DNA of 64,000 nt from Tachypleus tridentatus. Lineage: Eukaryota; Arthropoda; Merostomata; Xiphosura; Limulidae. Position 1 is the first letter of the stretch. Each line of letters starts with the position of its first letter. The DNA is taken from NCBI RefSeq assembly GCF_004210375.1, contig NC_134825.1, forward strand, positions 68,563,558-68,627,557, in the 5' to 3' direction. The notes below the pieces were generated by a model. That model worked only from the letters and a program-made list of their open reading frames with translations. It was not told the origin of the DNA and searched no databases. Below, one piece after another: positions 34,718 to 47,600 of the stretch. The position numbers were made by a program, and so were the translations under genes.

Positions 34718-34735
34718 TGGAGGCTCGTCCGGGAT
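34718..34735 (+). promoter_or_regulatory. Primer-binding site for tRNA-Pro
   Basis: TGGAGGCTCGTCCGGGAT differs at one position from the complement of the 3' end of animal tRNA-Pro (TGGGGGCTCGTCCGGGAT). It stands three bases after an ACA end, as expected for a 5' LTR. Less than 200 bases of internal region follow before a SINE, so the retroelement body is gone. Confidence 0.8.
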
Positions 34736-34924
34736 AAAATGTATTATGTAACGTGATAAGTTTTAATTCATGAGGGAGCCCTATTGCTCTATTATAGGCA
34801 TGCATACTCAATATTAGGCCGTATGTATGTTGTTAATATTTTTATAATACTCGTTGCCGTTGTTTCTCTATTTGTGCTTGTCAAACTCTTGGCACAGTTG
34901 GTTCGTTGCCATACTCTTGCTTTG

Positions 34925-35175
34925 CTTGTTACTGAACTTCGCGCAAAACTACACGAGGGCTATTTACCCTAGCCGCCCCTATTTTAGCAATGCAAGACTA
35001 GAGGGAACGCAGTTAGTCATCACCAACTCTTAAGCTACTCATTTATCAACGAGTAGTGGGATTGGCCGTAATTTTATAACGTCCCCACGGCTAAAAGGGC
35101 GAGCACGTTAGGTGTGACGAGGATTCTAACCAGTGGCCATTAGGTTACGAGTCAAGTACCCTAACTACCTGGCCA
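34925..35175 (-). repeat. SINE family A (minus)
   Basis: 'CTTCGCGCAAAACTACACGA', 'AGTTAGTCATCACCAACTCT', 'TTATCAACGAGTAGTGGGAT', 'ACTACCTGGCCATTTTG'. It cuts into the remnant of the LTR element. Confidence 0.83.
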
Positions 35176-35179
35176 TTTT

Positions 35180-38100
35180 GAAGTACGAATGCTGGCATTA
35201 ACAGAGCAACTGTACAACTGTATTTGTAAAAAGGATGAATCGATATTTTATAAATTATGATTAATAATGATGAGAGTTGTTCCATCAGTTGACTTTGGGA
35301 ACTAATTTTAGGGTTTGAGGGACCAGATTAATTTTTTCGTCAGATGCTAAACCTAAAACTTAACTGTATCGGAGGACACAATAGATACAGGTGTTCTTGA
35401 ATAATGATTTGTATTGGAAAGTTTTATCTATATTGTTTGTTTAGTTTTTATGAAATGTTTTGACTTCCGCTATTTTTCTTCTCTTTTCTATTTAAACGGA
35501 TTCGCCAGCAGGCAAATCACTGAGTTACAAGTTGATAATTGTTTGAGCTCTTGTAGCGGCAATGAAATGTCATAAATAAAACAAAGTGTGGAAAAAGGGA
35601 AAAGGTCTGAGCCTTGGGGTATGTACTGATGAATGAAATGGTTTAGAGAAAACACATTTATGTGAACTCTGACGAAATGGTCACAAATAAAAGATATCCA
35701 ATGAATGATTATAGCTGAAATACTGAGTCAAAACAGTTCATAACAGACTATTATGCTATTCAGTACCAAAGACTTTTTTTATGTCGAGAAATACAGCTAT
35801 GATTTAATACTTTGGTTAACAGAACTGACGTACAGATTCAGAATTACATGATCAGAAGTTTGGCATTAATTCCTACTAGAATTTTGGATTTCAGAAAACG
35901 TTGTTAGTTACTACAGATTGTTTTACCTGGAAGTTTAGAAGACTAATGTAATTTTGAAGATGACAGTAACTGGAGTTTTTTTTGGGAATAAGAACAATAA
36001 TTGCAGGTTTCCAGATAATATACAGCTAGGAAGGCATTAAAAAGTGCAATAAGGTAATGTAGAAAATTGGAAGTTTGTAATTGAATTTTTCGACTTAAAA
36101 TGCATTTTAACTTTGGCTTTTGACAAGAAATATTTAAAAAAAGTTAACCAAAAAACTAGACTGAACAGTTCTCTCTATGTCCAATAATGTCTCACCTCAA
36201 TTGCAGCCTACCCCATAGTACATGTTGATCTTAGCTTATTTCTTTACTGTTTTATAGAACTTGAAGGCCAACATCAGATTATTAGTTAATGCTATCCTTC
36301 CAAGAATGCTTACTGTATGACCTTTATCAATCTCATCTGTTTAGACTGTTGTTATTTTTATTTTTGGCTAATCATGTGCTTCATCTTCTTCCTATTTCCT
36401 ACAGAGAACATTATATATTTTCCAATCAATTCATAAATAGGAAGAACTATCTTTGACTGGCTTATGCCAAACACACATTACAACTTAATAGTTCACCTGA
36501 AGAAAAATTCTGCATGGAGCCCAAACCGCTGTCCCAGCAAAAAGAAAAAAAATGGCAGTAGATATTCATAAACGTTTAACCAGTCATAACTGTAAAAACT
36601 CTAGCAAATTATATATATATAACAAAGTCTTAATATTGATAGAATTTAGCCATATGAAGTTCCAGTAACTACTCAATTTGAGAAAAGCCAACATACAGTT
36701 GGTATGGTAAACTTATTTTAACTGCACTTTAATGTAAATTAATATTACAATATACCAACAAATTAAGTCAAATTGAACAGAAAATAAAGTTAAATACAGT
36801 TATAAATTAAACTTAATACATAAAAACTTTTAAATCTAAGATGGCAGTCTGTAAATAAATGTTGCAATAAATTAGAGATACAAGTTTTATTCTTGCATTT
36901 TCTGGAAAATAAACATTCAATAAACAATTAGGAATCCAATAGTTTAACTTTACAGCCAGTACATCAAAATGCCTTAAAATTAATATTGACAAAATTCTGA
37001 AAGGTCAACTTTATTAACAAAGTTTGGTATCCCCACCCACCCATTCAAAAGACAGTAATATAACACATGAACATTCCTTTTTTTCTCAAAACCCATGTGT
37101 TTATATAAAGGGGTAAGATATCTGTGACAAATAGAAAAGTTAGATATTGTTAACAAAAGGTTCTTTACACTCATAACTACAGTCTACTAGAACGTTATAT
37201 CAAAAATAACTTCTATAAATACAAATTTTACAATGTTATGTTTACAATAAAAATATTTAGGGTACTTATATGTAGAGCATATTACCATAAAAAGAGTTTC
37301 TTAACTTTGATATTGCCTTCTTCAGGTTCACTTCAGTTTGACAGATCAGTACACAAGTAAAAGCTTTATAGTAAATAGCAAGATAAGATGTTAGTAATCA
37401 ATAAATATAACCGAAAGTGAAATAACCTGACCATTAATCATAATGGATCTGTCAAAGGTTTTCTTGAAATTTTTGATAAAAGTTGGTATACACAATAAAT
37501 ACATATACTAATGTAAAGAAAAACTCAATTTGTAAGAAATCTGTACTACAACATTTATAACATACTCAGACTTCCTACAACTTTTTCATTATAATAGATC
37601 ACATTCACTTAAGATAATTATCAACATTTAATACTGAATGAATTTTAATGTTAATTTCTTAAATATCTTGTGCACCAGAATGATCACAATCTGAAAAACT
37701 GATTTTAGAAATATAAAAAGAATCCAAATATGCTGGGTAGTTTTAGGAAAATCTGATTCTATTTATCAGATCATTCTGGAATTTGTTTCATAATGCATCA
37801 AGTTATGCATTGAAAAAAACCCGTTAATACCATAATTTACCCAGCTTTGAAATGATGCAATATACAGCTTACTTTTAAAACTTTAGATGTTTCTGTTAGC
37901 TATTACAAAATATAATACACCCAAAGTATCTTTATATGTACTTTAACTTTCATAGATTATTACTATGAATTTCTTTCTTGTTTAATTATGTAATCAATAT
38001 TTTACTGACAAAATAAAAGCACAAACAATATGGAAGCTAAAACTCAAATTAAAATAAAAACATCTAATGAAGAACAGCAAAATTAGTATTTTTAAAAATC

Positions 38101-38410
38101 AAGTATTACTGGTTATAGAAACAATAACAATCTTTTTTCATAATTCATAATTTACCTAAAAGATATTTAAACTTCCACACTAATTACTCTACTATACTTC
38201 TAACTTTTCCAGTGTGTACAAATGTGGATTTTTTAACATAAAAGTTAAATAGCATAAGTAATAAACTATGTCTAATAGAATACACCATTACAAAGTTTAT
38301 TAACATTATTTTCTTAATTGTGTTTTATTTACACATATGCAATAATAAAATGTGGTCTTACCCACCACCAGTCTTCACTAAAAAGTTGTAAAATAAAAAA
38401 CAAGTTACAG
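35180..38410. other. No gene seen
   Basis: About 3 kb of AT-rich DNA without SINEs, terminal repeats or splice-framed exons. It is the 3' flank of syntaxin-5, which reads toward it. Confidence 0.5.
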
Positions 38411-38417
38411 AGCCATC

Positions 38418-38423
38418 TTTATT
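38418..38423 (-). terminator. STX5: Polyadenylation signal of syntaxin-5
   Basis: AATAAA on the minus strand, about 70 bases past the stop codon. It is the first hexamer downstream, so the 3' UTR is probably about 90 bases unless distal sites are used. Confidence 0.55.
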
Positions 38424-38493
38424 GAAAATCATTTCTTAGTGACAGGATCGTTTTCCTTTTTTCAATGGTTATTTCACTTAAACCAAATTATGG

Positions 38494-38653
38494 TTATGCC
38501 ATGAATACAACAAATATTATAAAAAAAATAATCAAAACTGCAAAAATTTTTATCATTAACCAACGATTAGATGAGATGGACTGGAAGTACTTTAGTATCT
38601 CCAAATGGGCTGCTTCCACATTTAATTGAGTGTCTTCAACATTAGAATCAATT
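38494..38653 (-). CDS. STX5: STX5 coding exon 9 (end of SNARE, membrane anchor)
   Basis: 160 bases: 'IDSNVEDTQLNVEAAH', 'EILKYFQSISSNRW', then a hydrophobic anchor rich in Ile, Phe and Val ending FMA and TAA. Acceptor cttcatag. Confidence 0.97.
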
Positions 38654-41600
38654 CTATGAAGATAAAAATTAACAATGGTTTAGCAGAATAATGATATTCA
38701 ACTCTTTCATGCCCAGATAGGCACAATACACTTGAAGGGAAAATCTGTACAACTGAATTAAAAAAGTTATAGAAAATACTTAATTTTTCTATTTATCAAA
38801 ACAAAACTGCAGTTCAAATTTACTTCAGGTACTTAATTTTGTGTATAAGGAAAATCACAAATATTGATTTTGTTTTCATTTCAGCTTGGTCCAAACAAAA
38901 TTATTAGTTTCAGTTTCCTGAATTCTTTCTCAGCACAACAGCACTCTTACAGCCCTCTAGGAGGAATGTGTTGGTAGTTTTGAAAAAATATTGCTAGTTT
39001 TATTTAACTCAAATAAAAGTGTTTTATAAATGTTTAGCTAGTCACCGTTTCTTAATTTTGATTGTCATGTAATTGCTTATATCTAAGCTTTAAAGTCATA
39101 GGTTATTAATCTAAACACTAAATGAAAGTTCTTTTTTTAACTCTTTTTAACTGCAAAAGCCAAATATGGTTTCATTTTAACAGATTAGTGTAGAAAACAG
39201 AACCAAATGATAAAATTCATGCTTTATTATTTTATACTTCAATGTAATTACAATGTTAAAATACTGTAGAAAAATACATTTTTTGTAGAATGTGATGAAA
39301 TAGGAAGACTTAACTCATTTTACAAAAGAACCTGTCAAACATTACCTACAATGCCAATGTATTTAGACCATATCAACCTAGATATACAAGTATAAAATGT
39401 GTTTGAATTTATTACATTTATTAAATAAAACCTTCTGATTAACCAATCTAAAATTTAATTTTGGTATGGTAAAAAAATTATTTTTATTGTATGCCAGTTA
39501 TTAACATAGTAAATTTCCATGCAATGGTTTTCTAATAGTAAAAAAAGATAAAATTTACAGATTTATTAAAAAAAAACTTTATAGGAAAGTTTCAAAACAA
39601 TAAAGAGAGAAACTGTTAATTAAAATCTATAATGAAGGTAAGCCTTCTTAGCTGCTTCTTAGAAAATGTATCAATGAAATATTTTAAAATTTTAAAATCT
39701 GAAAATTCATACAAATACCACATATAAAAATAAAATATTTTATCTATACAAACTACATAACCAGTAGAAAATAATTACAATTTCAATTTCTTTTTTTCCC
39801 CCATAATACAAGAAAACAAAGCCTACAATAAGTGTGTCCAATCTATGCACCCTGAACTCAATATTAATAAAAACACCAAATATCATAAAAACCTTACAAA
39901 ATTAACATAAACTTTGAAGTTTTTAATATTGACTATTAAATAACTATTATGATTATGTTGCTTATAACTAAAAGAATGAAAAATACCTAACCTTTGAACC
40001 ATCTCTTCTTGTTCCTTAACCATTAAGGCAAGTTGTTGGAAAATGGAACCCAATTCCACAATAGTAGATTCTATGTTCTGCATTGTGTCAGCTCTACTCT
40101 GGATGTAGGCATCCTAGGATTGTAAATACAACTTGTGTAGTGTAATTATAAAATATACAAAAAAGCTATTTCATTCAATGTATGCCTAGTGTTTAAGGAA
40201 GATTGAGACAGCTAAAAATATATATATTTTATTGGAATACAAACTGGATGATTCATATTCTCCACTGAATACAAAAGGCATTGTTTTAGTAATTATGGTA
40301 AACACATGTTATAACATACAAAAGCTAACAATGTTAAGGGTGGATGTTTTCTCATAGAGAAGCCATATCACATTATCTGCTGTGTCCACTGAACAAAATC
40401 GAACCCCTGATTTTAACATTGTAAATCTGGAGACTTACTGCTGTCCCAGCAGGGGAAGAATGTTAAGGGCAATTGAGACTACAAAAGTGTAAGAAAAACT
40501 TACATTAATTTAAACCTCAGAAATAAAAGTTTTGAAACATGAATTCTACAAAATTTAATAGATATAACAAAAACAATTTCAGAGAGAAAAATTTTGGAGG
40601 ATAATATTTCTATTAAACATTCACACAGTTAGCTATTCTCAATCAGTGCTGCCCTCTGTATGCAAATATTTTCATTAAGCATGCCACAAAACTTTTTCTC
40701 TCCTATATTGGAATTGCAAGATTCCAGCACTTCTGTCACATAAATTATTGTGCTCTACCTCTTCATCATCAGATCAAAATAGGGAAACCACACCACTTCT
40801 GAGCCAAGTATACATTTCACCCAACTGTGGAACGTGTAAAATATAATGAAGAAAAATTAATGGAACTCATTGAGTGTGAAAGAATGCAACAGAAAAGTGA
40901 TCTTAACCATAGAAATATACTATAACTCAACCCCACAATGAGAAATGTGAGTAAACAAAGGATGCATCCCTAGATGTAGAGTAGCTGGAGCACAGTGGAC
41001 TGTACTCAGTAAGTCAACTACATCCAAAAACCTGCCAGTGAACAACCGACATCCATGCAAGGGGAGGATGAGGATCATTCCATCTTCACCTGAAACCCAA
41101 GAACCATGAGATTGAGAATCACTCAAATTCCCAGATATGACACAAGGATTAGCTTTGAGCTATCAATTCTGGAACTAGACATAAGATATCAATAGAATAT
41201 TTATCACATGTAATCAACTATCCCAACCATGAAATAGGCTGGGACCATCCAAATGGCAGTAGCATCCCCTCAAGAAGAGAGCGTGGTAATGTTTATTGGT
41301 AGACTAATTCCAAAACCTGCCCATGGGGTACCAACAGCTGCACAAGGGTTCCCAATCAAATGGATGAACTGCATTATGATGCATAACTCCAGTGTCATTA
41401 GTTATCACAAACAGGAGGATAGCACATCATTTACACCCAAAGAACATCAATGCCCTACTATGTAAATGATTGGTTATTGTGTGAAACACATTCAGCAAAG
41501 TGCCTCCAAGATTAACCACCCCAGAGGCTTGAAGCTGGAAAGTGGCAAGGACTATTATACTCCACTAAAAGAAAGGAGGGTGATAATGTGGTGGAAAGTC

Positions 41601-44600
41601 AAGAGATACATCATTGCCTGAGACAGTGCAATGGATGACCACAAAACCTTATAAAAATGTAACACCCCAGAAATAAGAACATACATAAATCCCTATAATA
41701 TGTCAAGGGTAAATGAACCTAAACCAATACAAGGCCTCAATAACAAACTACTTACCTAATGTGAGAGTCAAATAAATTATGCAGGCTAAAGTGGAGGAGA
41801 GAAGGGCAAGGGATCTTCAGAAAATCCCTCAGGATTTGTGCAGAGAGCATCAGATAAGAAGTGTATGGAAGACAGACACTGTAGTAGACTGGTATGGGTA
41901 AAATGCAAAATTGAATACTGGGCATAAGTGAGACTAATAGATAATTCAGGATAAACTGATTTTAAAAATTTGCCAATTCCTTTCAATAAAATATAATGTA
42001 TTTAAACCCACTGGGAAATGCCTTAAAAGTCTAATATCCATTACCTTACACATAAAATGTGAAATAATGGATATCAATATCTATAGTAAAGATGGATAAT
42101 GTCAGACAAGGTTTTTCAGAAATGCAAAGAAACAACTGAAAAAGAACAATTACAAAACACTGAAAAGATGAGACATCTAGTAAATTTACAAATGATTTCA
42201 CAAAACTAAAAACTTATTGTCTAAAACTGTATTAAAATTGAAAACTTAGAGAGTAATCTAAACATACTTTACACTGTATATTATTCTTCCATGTACACAA
42301 AAGTGATCTTGAATTACCTGCTCATCAATCAGTTGCATCTGCTGGTAATGGTCCTGATGGTGATCCATGTTGATCATCACTTCAGAATTAGCTCTTTCAT
42401 CTGCCAACAGAACTGATCCATTGTGTCCAGATGTTACAGATGGTGGGAGGGTAGCCGATACAGTTCCCTGGGTAAACTGTTCTCTTCTACTTCTTTGATG
42501 TTTTAAATTCTGTACCAATTTTTTTTTAAAAACAGTATTGAAAAGTTTAGGTAGACAAGCTGAGCATGGTAATACTAAATTATCATACCCCCAGTAAGTA
42601 CATTATTTTAAACTGCCACTCTGAAACCAAAGTATTGTCTAACAAAGTTTACAATTTTTACTTAGAGATGTTACACAATTATATTTATACAATTGAGTTT
42701 ATTTACATATTTACAATAAAAAAAGACTACTATAATCCAAACTACCCACTAAAAAATTCATTTTGTTCTAGTATTAACTACCTTCCAAAGGTATTATCCA
42801 CTTAATGAAAGTTGCAAATCCATTTTGATCTAGTATTAATTAATTCTTGAGAGGTTATAAATTCATTTATCTAATTTTAGCTACCTGCCAAGTCTGATCT
42901 GGATTATTACTTTCTTTTGGGTTGTAAATTTAACATGAACTGTAATTAACAACATAGTAAAAGGTTATAACTTCAGTAATACCTAGTGTAATCTGATTTC
43001 TCAGAAGAACATACCTAATTTGAGCAAGTATTATACACCTCTTGAGACACTTTAAACTGTTCTCTGGTTAACTTCTTTGTGCTTTAGCAATGTTACCACT
43101 AATAAATCACTTATTATAACCTAGAGCAGGGGTTCCCAACCTTTTGGCACTCGCGACTTGAAAATGTAATTGATGAAATAAAATTAACGTTATCCCAAGC
43201 TACTTCTAACAAGGCTACGCGACTCCCCTGCCAAGGCTTTGTGACCCCCTGGGGAGTCGCTACCCACCGGTTGGGAACCCCTGACCTAGAGTATTTAAAT
43301 TATAACTAGTTTTAATGTAAGATGTGTAATGTAAATGCAGTTAGTCTCTGAGAAGTTTAAGTTTTAAACTTACCTCTGTCCTAATTTCTAGAACCTGTTT
43401 GAAGTCATTTGACATCATGGCCAATTTGGACTGAAAAAAATATACACATCAGAGAAAAATATGACATTTTGTGGCAATAAATTAATTATACATAAAAAAT
43501 TGGTTGACCAAACAGTTGTTTGTTAACACATCTCCAGATATCTTAATAAATGGATTCAGTTTTTAAATATCAGTACTACTCAATGACATAGTTACCAACA
43601 AATTACAAGTTTTATTTAAAAATATTTGAAGGAAAAGAAACTATTACTTTCATGTAACTTTGTAGGATATAAATATGAGATATGCTTTCAAGAATGACCC
43701 ATACATCTTTAAAGAAAATAAAAAAAAACTACCACAATCCATCAAACTTCCCAGAAAAATGTTTTAAATGCATAAAAAGTAATTACTGCTTTCTTTCTAT
43801 GAAAAGTGACAGCAATAGAAAGGGAAGTAATTATAACCACTATGTTTACCTGCAGAGTAACAACAATAGAATTGGAATGTGACTGCATGTGTCTCCCTTG
43901 CTTATAACTTCTTGTTTTGGATAACTAAATAAACAAAAAAGAACTAAAATCAACACCCCCTTATCATCAATAGGATAAACATATTTTTCTGTACAGCTAA
44001 TAAAACTCTTCAATAAGAACTAAAATCAATAAACCTTTATCACCTTTATACATACTAATTTAACTAACAGCTATTGTAAACTTCACATTCAAATCAAAAT
44101 TGATCTGACAATATAGTTATACCTCATTTCAATATTTACTTAAATCTTTTATGATTACTCTGAACAATTAAAAGTTCATTCTGCCAAACATAATTTTGAA
44201 TTATTAGGATTAACACTTGTGCCAAAAGTTACGTTCAGCAATGTTTTTTTTAAAAAACCAGTATACCTGCTTCTTTAAACTATCCATAAAAATTTTAATG
44301 ATAGAATAAAACTTCTATGAAAGCATATTATCAGAATAGGTGTGCTTCAATTCAACATACCTCCTGTAATTGTGCTATTTGTTTATTTAGACTGTTGATG
44401 TCCTGTTTTATTATATATGTTAGCTCTTGTATCTCTACTGATTGATCATCAAAAAGCGACTTCTTCTTGGCCACTGAATGATAATAATTAGTATACTTAA
44501 TCAATAAACAAATTAAATAACAATATTCTTCCTATGTTATTTTTTAATAACATTGCAAGCAAGTCCTTATTAATTATGCTTCCCAATTTTCCAGTTATTT

Positions 44601-47600
44601 ATTTTGACAAACTACACTTTGTTTTCAAACAACTTAAATTGAATGAATTTTTAATAAATATCAAGGTAATAAATCTTAACAGGTTAACTAAAGCTGTTTT
44701 ACCATTCTATACATGGCAAAGAAAGATTTAACATATTATCTGAAGCTATTCTGCTATTCCATACTTGATAAAACAAATGCTAACATTTTCTTACATTAAA
44801 AATGTATTTCCAATAACTAACACCTTCCCCCACACAAAGTTATTTCATTCTTCTTCCTGCTCCGAAGTATTGCTAAAATATTTTAGCACCAGTTTTTATA
44901 CCCCATAAATTTTGGAGGGAACCCAGCTTGGCCACATTCTCACTGAATGGATAAATATAGGGTTGTATTGTAAGGTAAGTTTCAACTTCACATTCAAGAG
45001 GAAGCCTCCTTGGACCACCATCCCAATGGTTGGGAATTGGTAGGTGGTAACAACTTCCATGCTATACTTGGAGAAGACAAAGAGGGAAAGATGAGTAAAT
45101 GCAGTGAGGAATTCAGAAGAGCATCACACTGGAAAAAGTGATATAAGTGTCCACAATTTCCAGATTTATGCAGTCAAACGATCAGTAGGGATGGGCAGAA
45201 ATCTCCTTTCGCTTTACTCATGATAGTTCATGAGTGACAGTCTCAAGTTAACCTTGCCAACTCTTAGAGACAAATGTATATATCACTAGGCATGTCACTC
45301 GTGGTCTTGTGGAACACCCCATCTATAAAATAACCATTATAGCTCTACCAGTATATTGTGTGGGTTTGAGTAAAAGCACACCTGACCAGGTAACATCCAC
45401 CACAGAGTGAGTTCCCATCAGAAGCAGTAAACAAAAACATAAATGTTGTAGACAGACGTACCAAAGACAAGGGCAAATGGAGAAGTGTAAAATCTCCACA
45501 GCAGAGATGACATCCACCTGATAAAGATACACCCAAATAGTGCAGATTATAATGAGCGACAAAGGAATAGGGAGTGGTCTACATATGGCCAAAATAGTTT
45601 CTTCCAATGAATGTTGAAGACAAGCAGTCAAAGACATATGTCAAATCTGATGAGAAGATACATTGAGGAGATTACAACCTTCCATGGATCAATCTAATTA
45701 TGCCAGGCTAAGAAATTGATGAACCAAACCAGGTAGTCTGACAGAAAATAGATCAAAGGAAGCAGAAAGTTTACAGGGAATAAGAAGTTGAAAATGTGAA
45801 CCTCAAAAGGAGGCAGTTGTGCCATATTACACCTTAACATGCAAACCTGGCAAAGAAGCCAATCAGAATTGGAATGGGAGTAGAGGTGGAAGATGGAAAG
45901 TAAAAAAGTGGGTGTGAAAGCAAAATGGCCTTCTTAGACAACAGAGGTCATAAGCAGAAAGGACCAGTCTGGGTATAGAAGAATATAAGAATGTTATAGC
46001 ATTCTAGTAACACTAATACAAAAATATCTAATCAACAACATCTGCAATCTAGGAGAGAAAACAAACTTGTACCATATACACGATTAACTAGCTGTAAAAC
46101 AAAGGTGTAGAAGGTGAGATACCCTGAAGAGGCACAGAGTGTGATGAATAAAAACAAAAAAAGTGCAGGAAAAGAGTGAATCCAATTTTCTTCACCTTGA
46201 TTGTATTCATCCCGATACATTTTTAGGTTGAGAAGAAGAATACAGCATCAGCTTAATTAATCCTGGAATCTAGCTCCCTGTGAATTAAGGCCTGTACCTC
46301 CCCTCAGAAGATAATGTCAAACCCAATGCCTAAGTAGTTGAACCAAAGGTGTTGTCTACCATAACAGAAACTTCCATTGTTGATACAGAGAAACAAGTAA
46401 TTCTAAGTTACTGTATAATTCAGTAACAATAAACGAATGCAACAAAAAAATTTGAAACAAATTTAAGCAAACAAAGTAATAGAAAACTGTTGAAAAAAGG
46501 ATTGAAATGTCAATGGAGCACAATCATTACAGCAGTCACATAAGAAAATATACATCCAAATGATGTGCCAATTTAGAAAGTGATGATTGCGTACAAAAAT
46601 CAGAGAGCTATCTGTGTGAATATAGGTGACAATACTATTTGTGGAGGGTGATCAAAAGAGGTGCAAAATTTTAGAATTTACAGACTAGTGTATTAAGCAC
46701 TATAATTTTTTAGCAATACACCCATGTGCAAATTAATTGAAACAAGATGGAAAATTACGATTTTTTTCAATTTTTTGCATTTTATTTCTGAGAATCCAAA
46801 ATTTACTTACAAATTAATACATGATATGACTGCCTTTATTTTTCAGAAGATCATTAATCCACTTTGGCATCAAGTCCACGACTTGACTGCTATCTTTACT
46901 AATTTTTGGATCGCGCTACCACACCTCAATTAGCTTATCTTTCATAGTACAGTCTTTTCCCCAAAATCTTTCTTTACAAATCGCCCAAAGATTTTCAATA
47001 GGATTTAAATCCGGAGGGTTTCCAGGCCAGTTCAGCACCTTTATTTGCGTTGTAGTCATACAATTCTTCACAAGTTTCGATGTGTGGCACAGAGCCAGAT
47101 CTTGCTGAAAAATGCCAGATCCATCTGGAAATCTCTTTTTCAATTCTGGAATGACTCTGGAACGACATGTAAGCCTCCGACGCCACAGTAGTTGAAAAAG
47201 CCCCAAAACATCTTCTTCAAGGGATGTTTTACGAACTGATTGATGTGAGATTCTCCAAGTTTCTCACCTGGAGATCTGCAAACATGCAGACTTCTTTGAC
47301 CCTGTATGAAGAAATGAGTCTTGTCACTGAATAACACCTTCCTCCTCAAAATTTCGTCATATCTCCCAAAAATAGATCGACCGTACTACAAAACACAGCT
47401 AATGATGCCATCGGTGTGAAAAAATGACTATTAAAGGAAATCAGCAGGTCCAGTGAGCCTACACCGACCACCATGCTGAAAATATTGTAAAATGACCATT
47501 TGTTTCAATTAATTTGCACAAGGGTGTAGTTAGGGGGCAGAAAAAAGACAACTATATGTGAGAGTAGGTATGACTATCAGAACTTAACATATTATCTGGA

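Noticed and set aside
45323-45637. Overlapping minus-strand frames in STX5 intron 3, cysteine-rich
   Set aside because: No start context, splice sites or recognisable domain; part of the unclassified higher-GC block.
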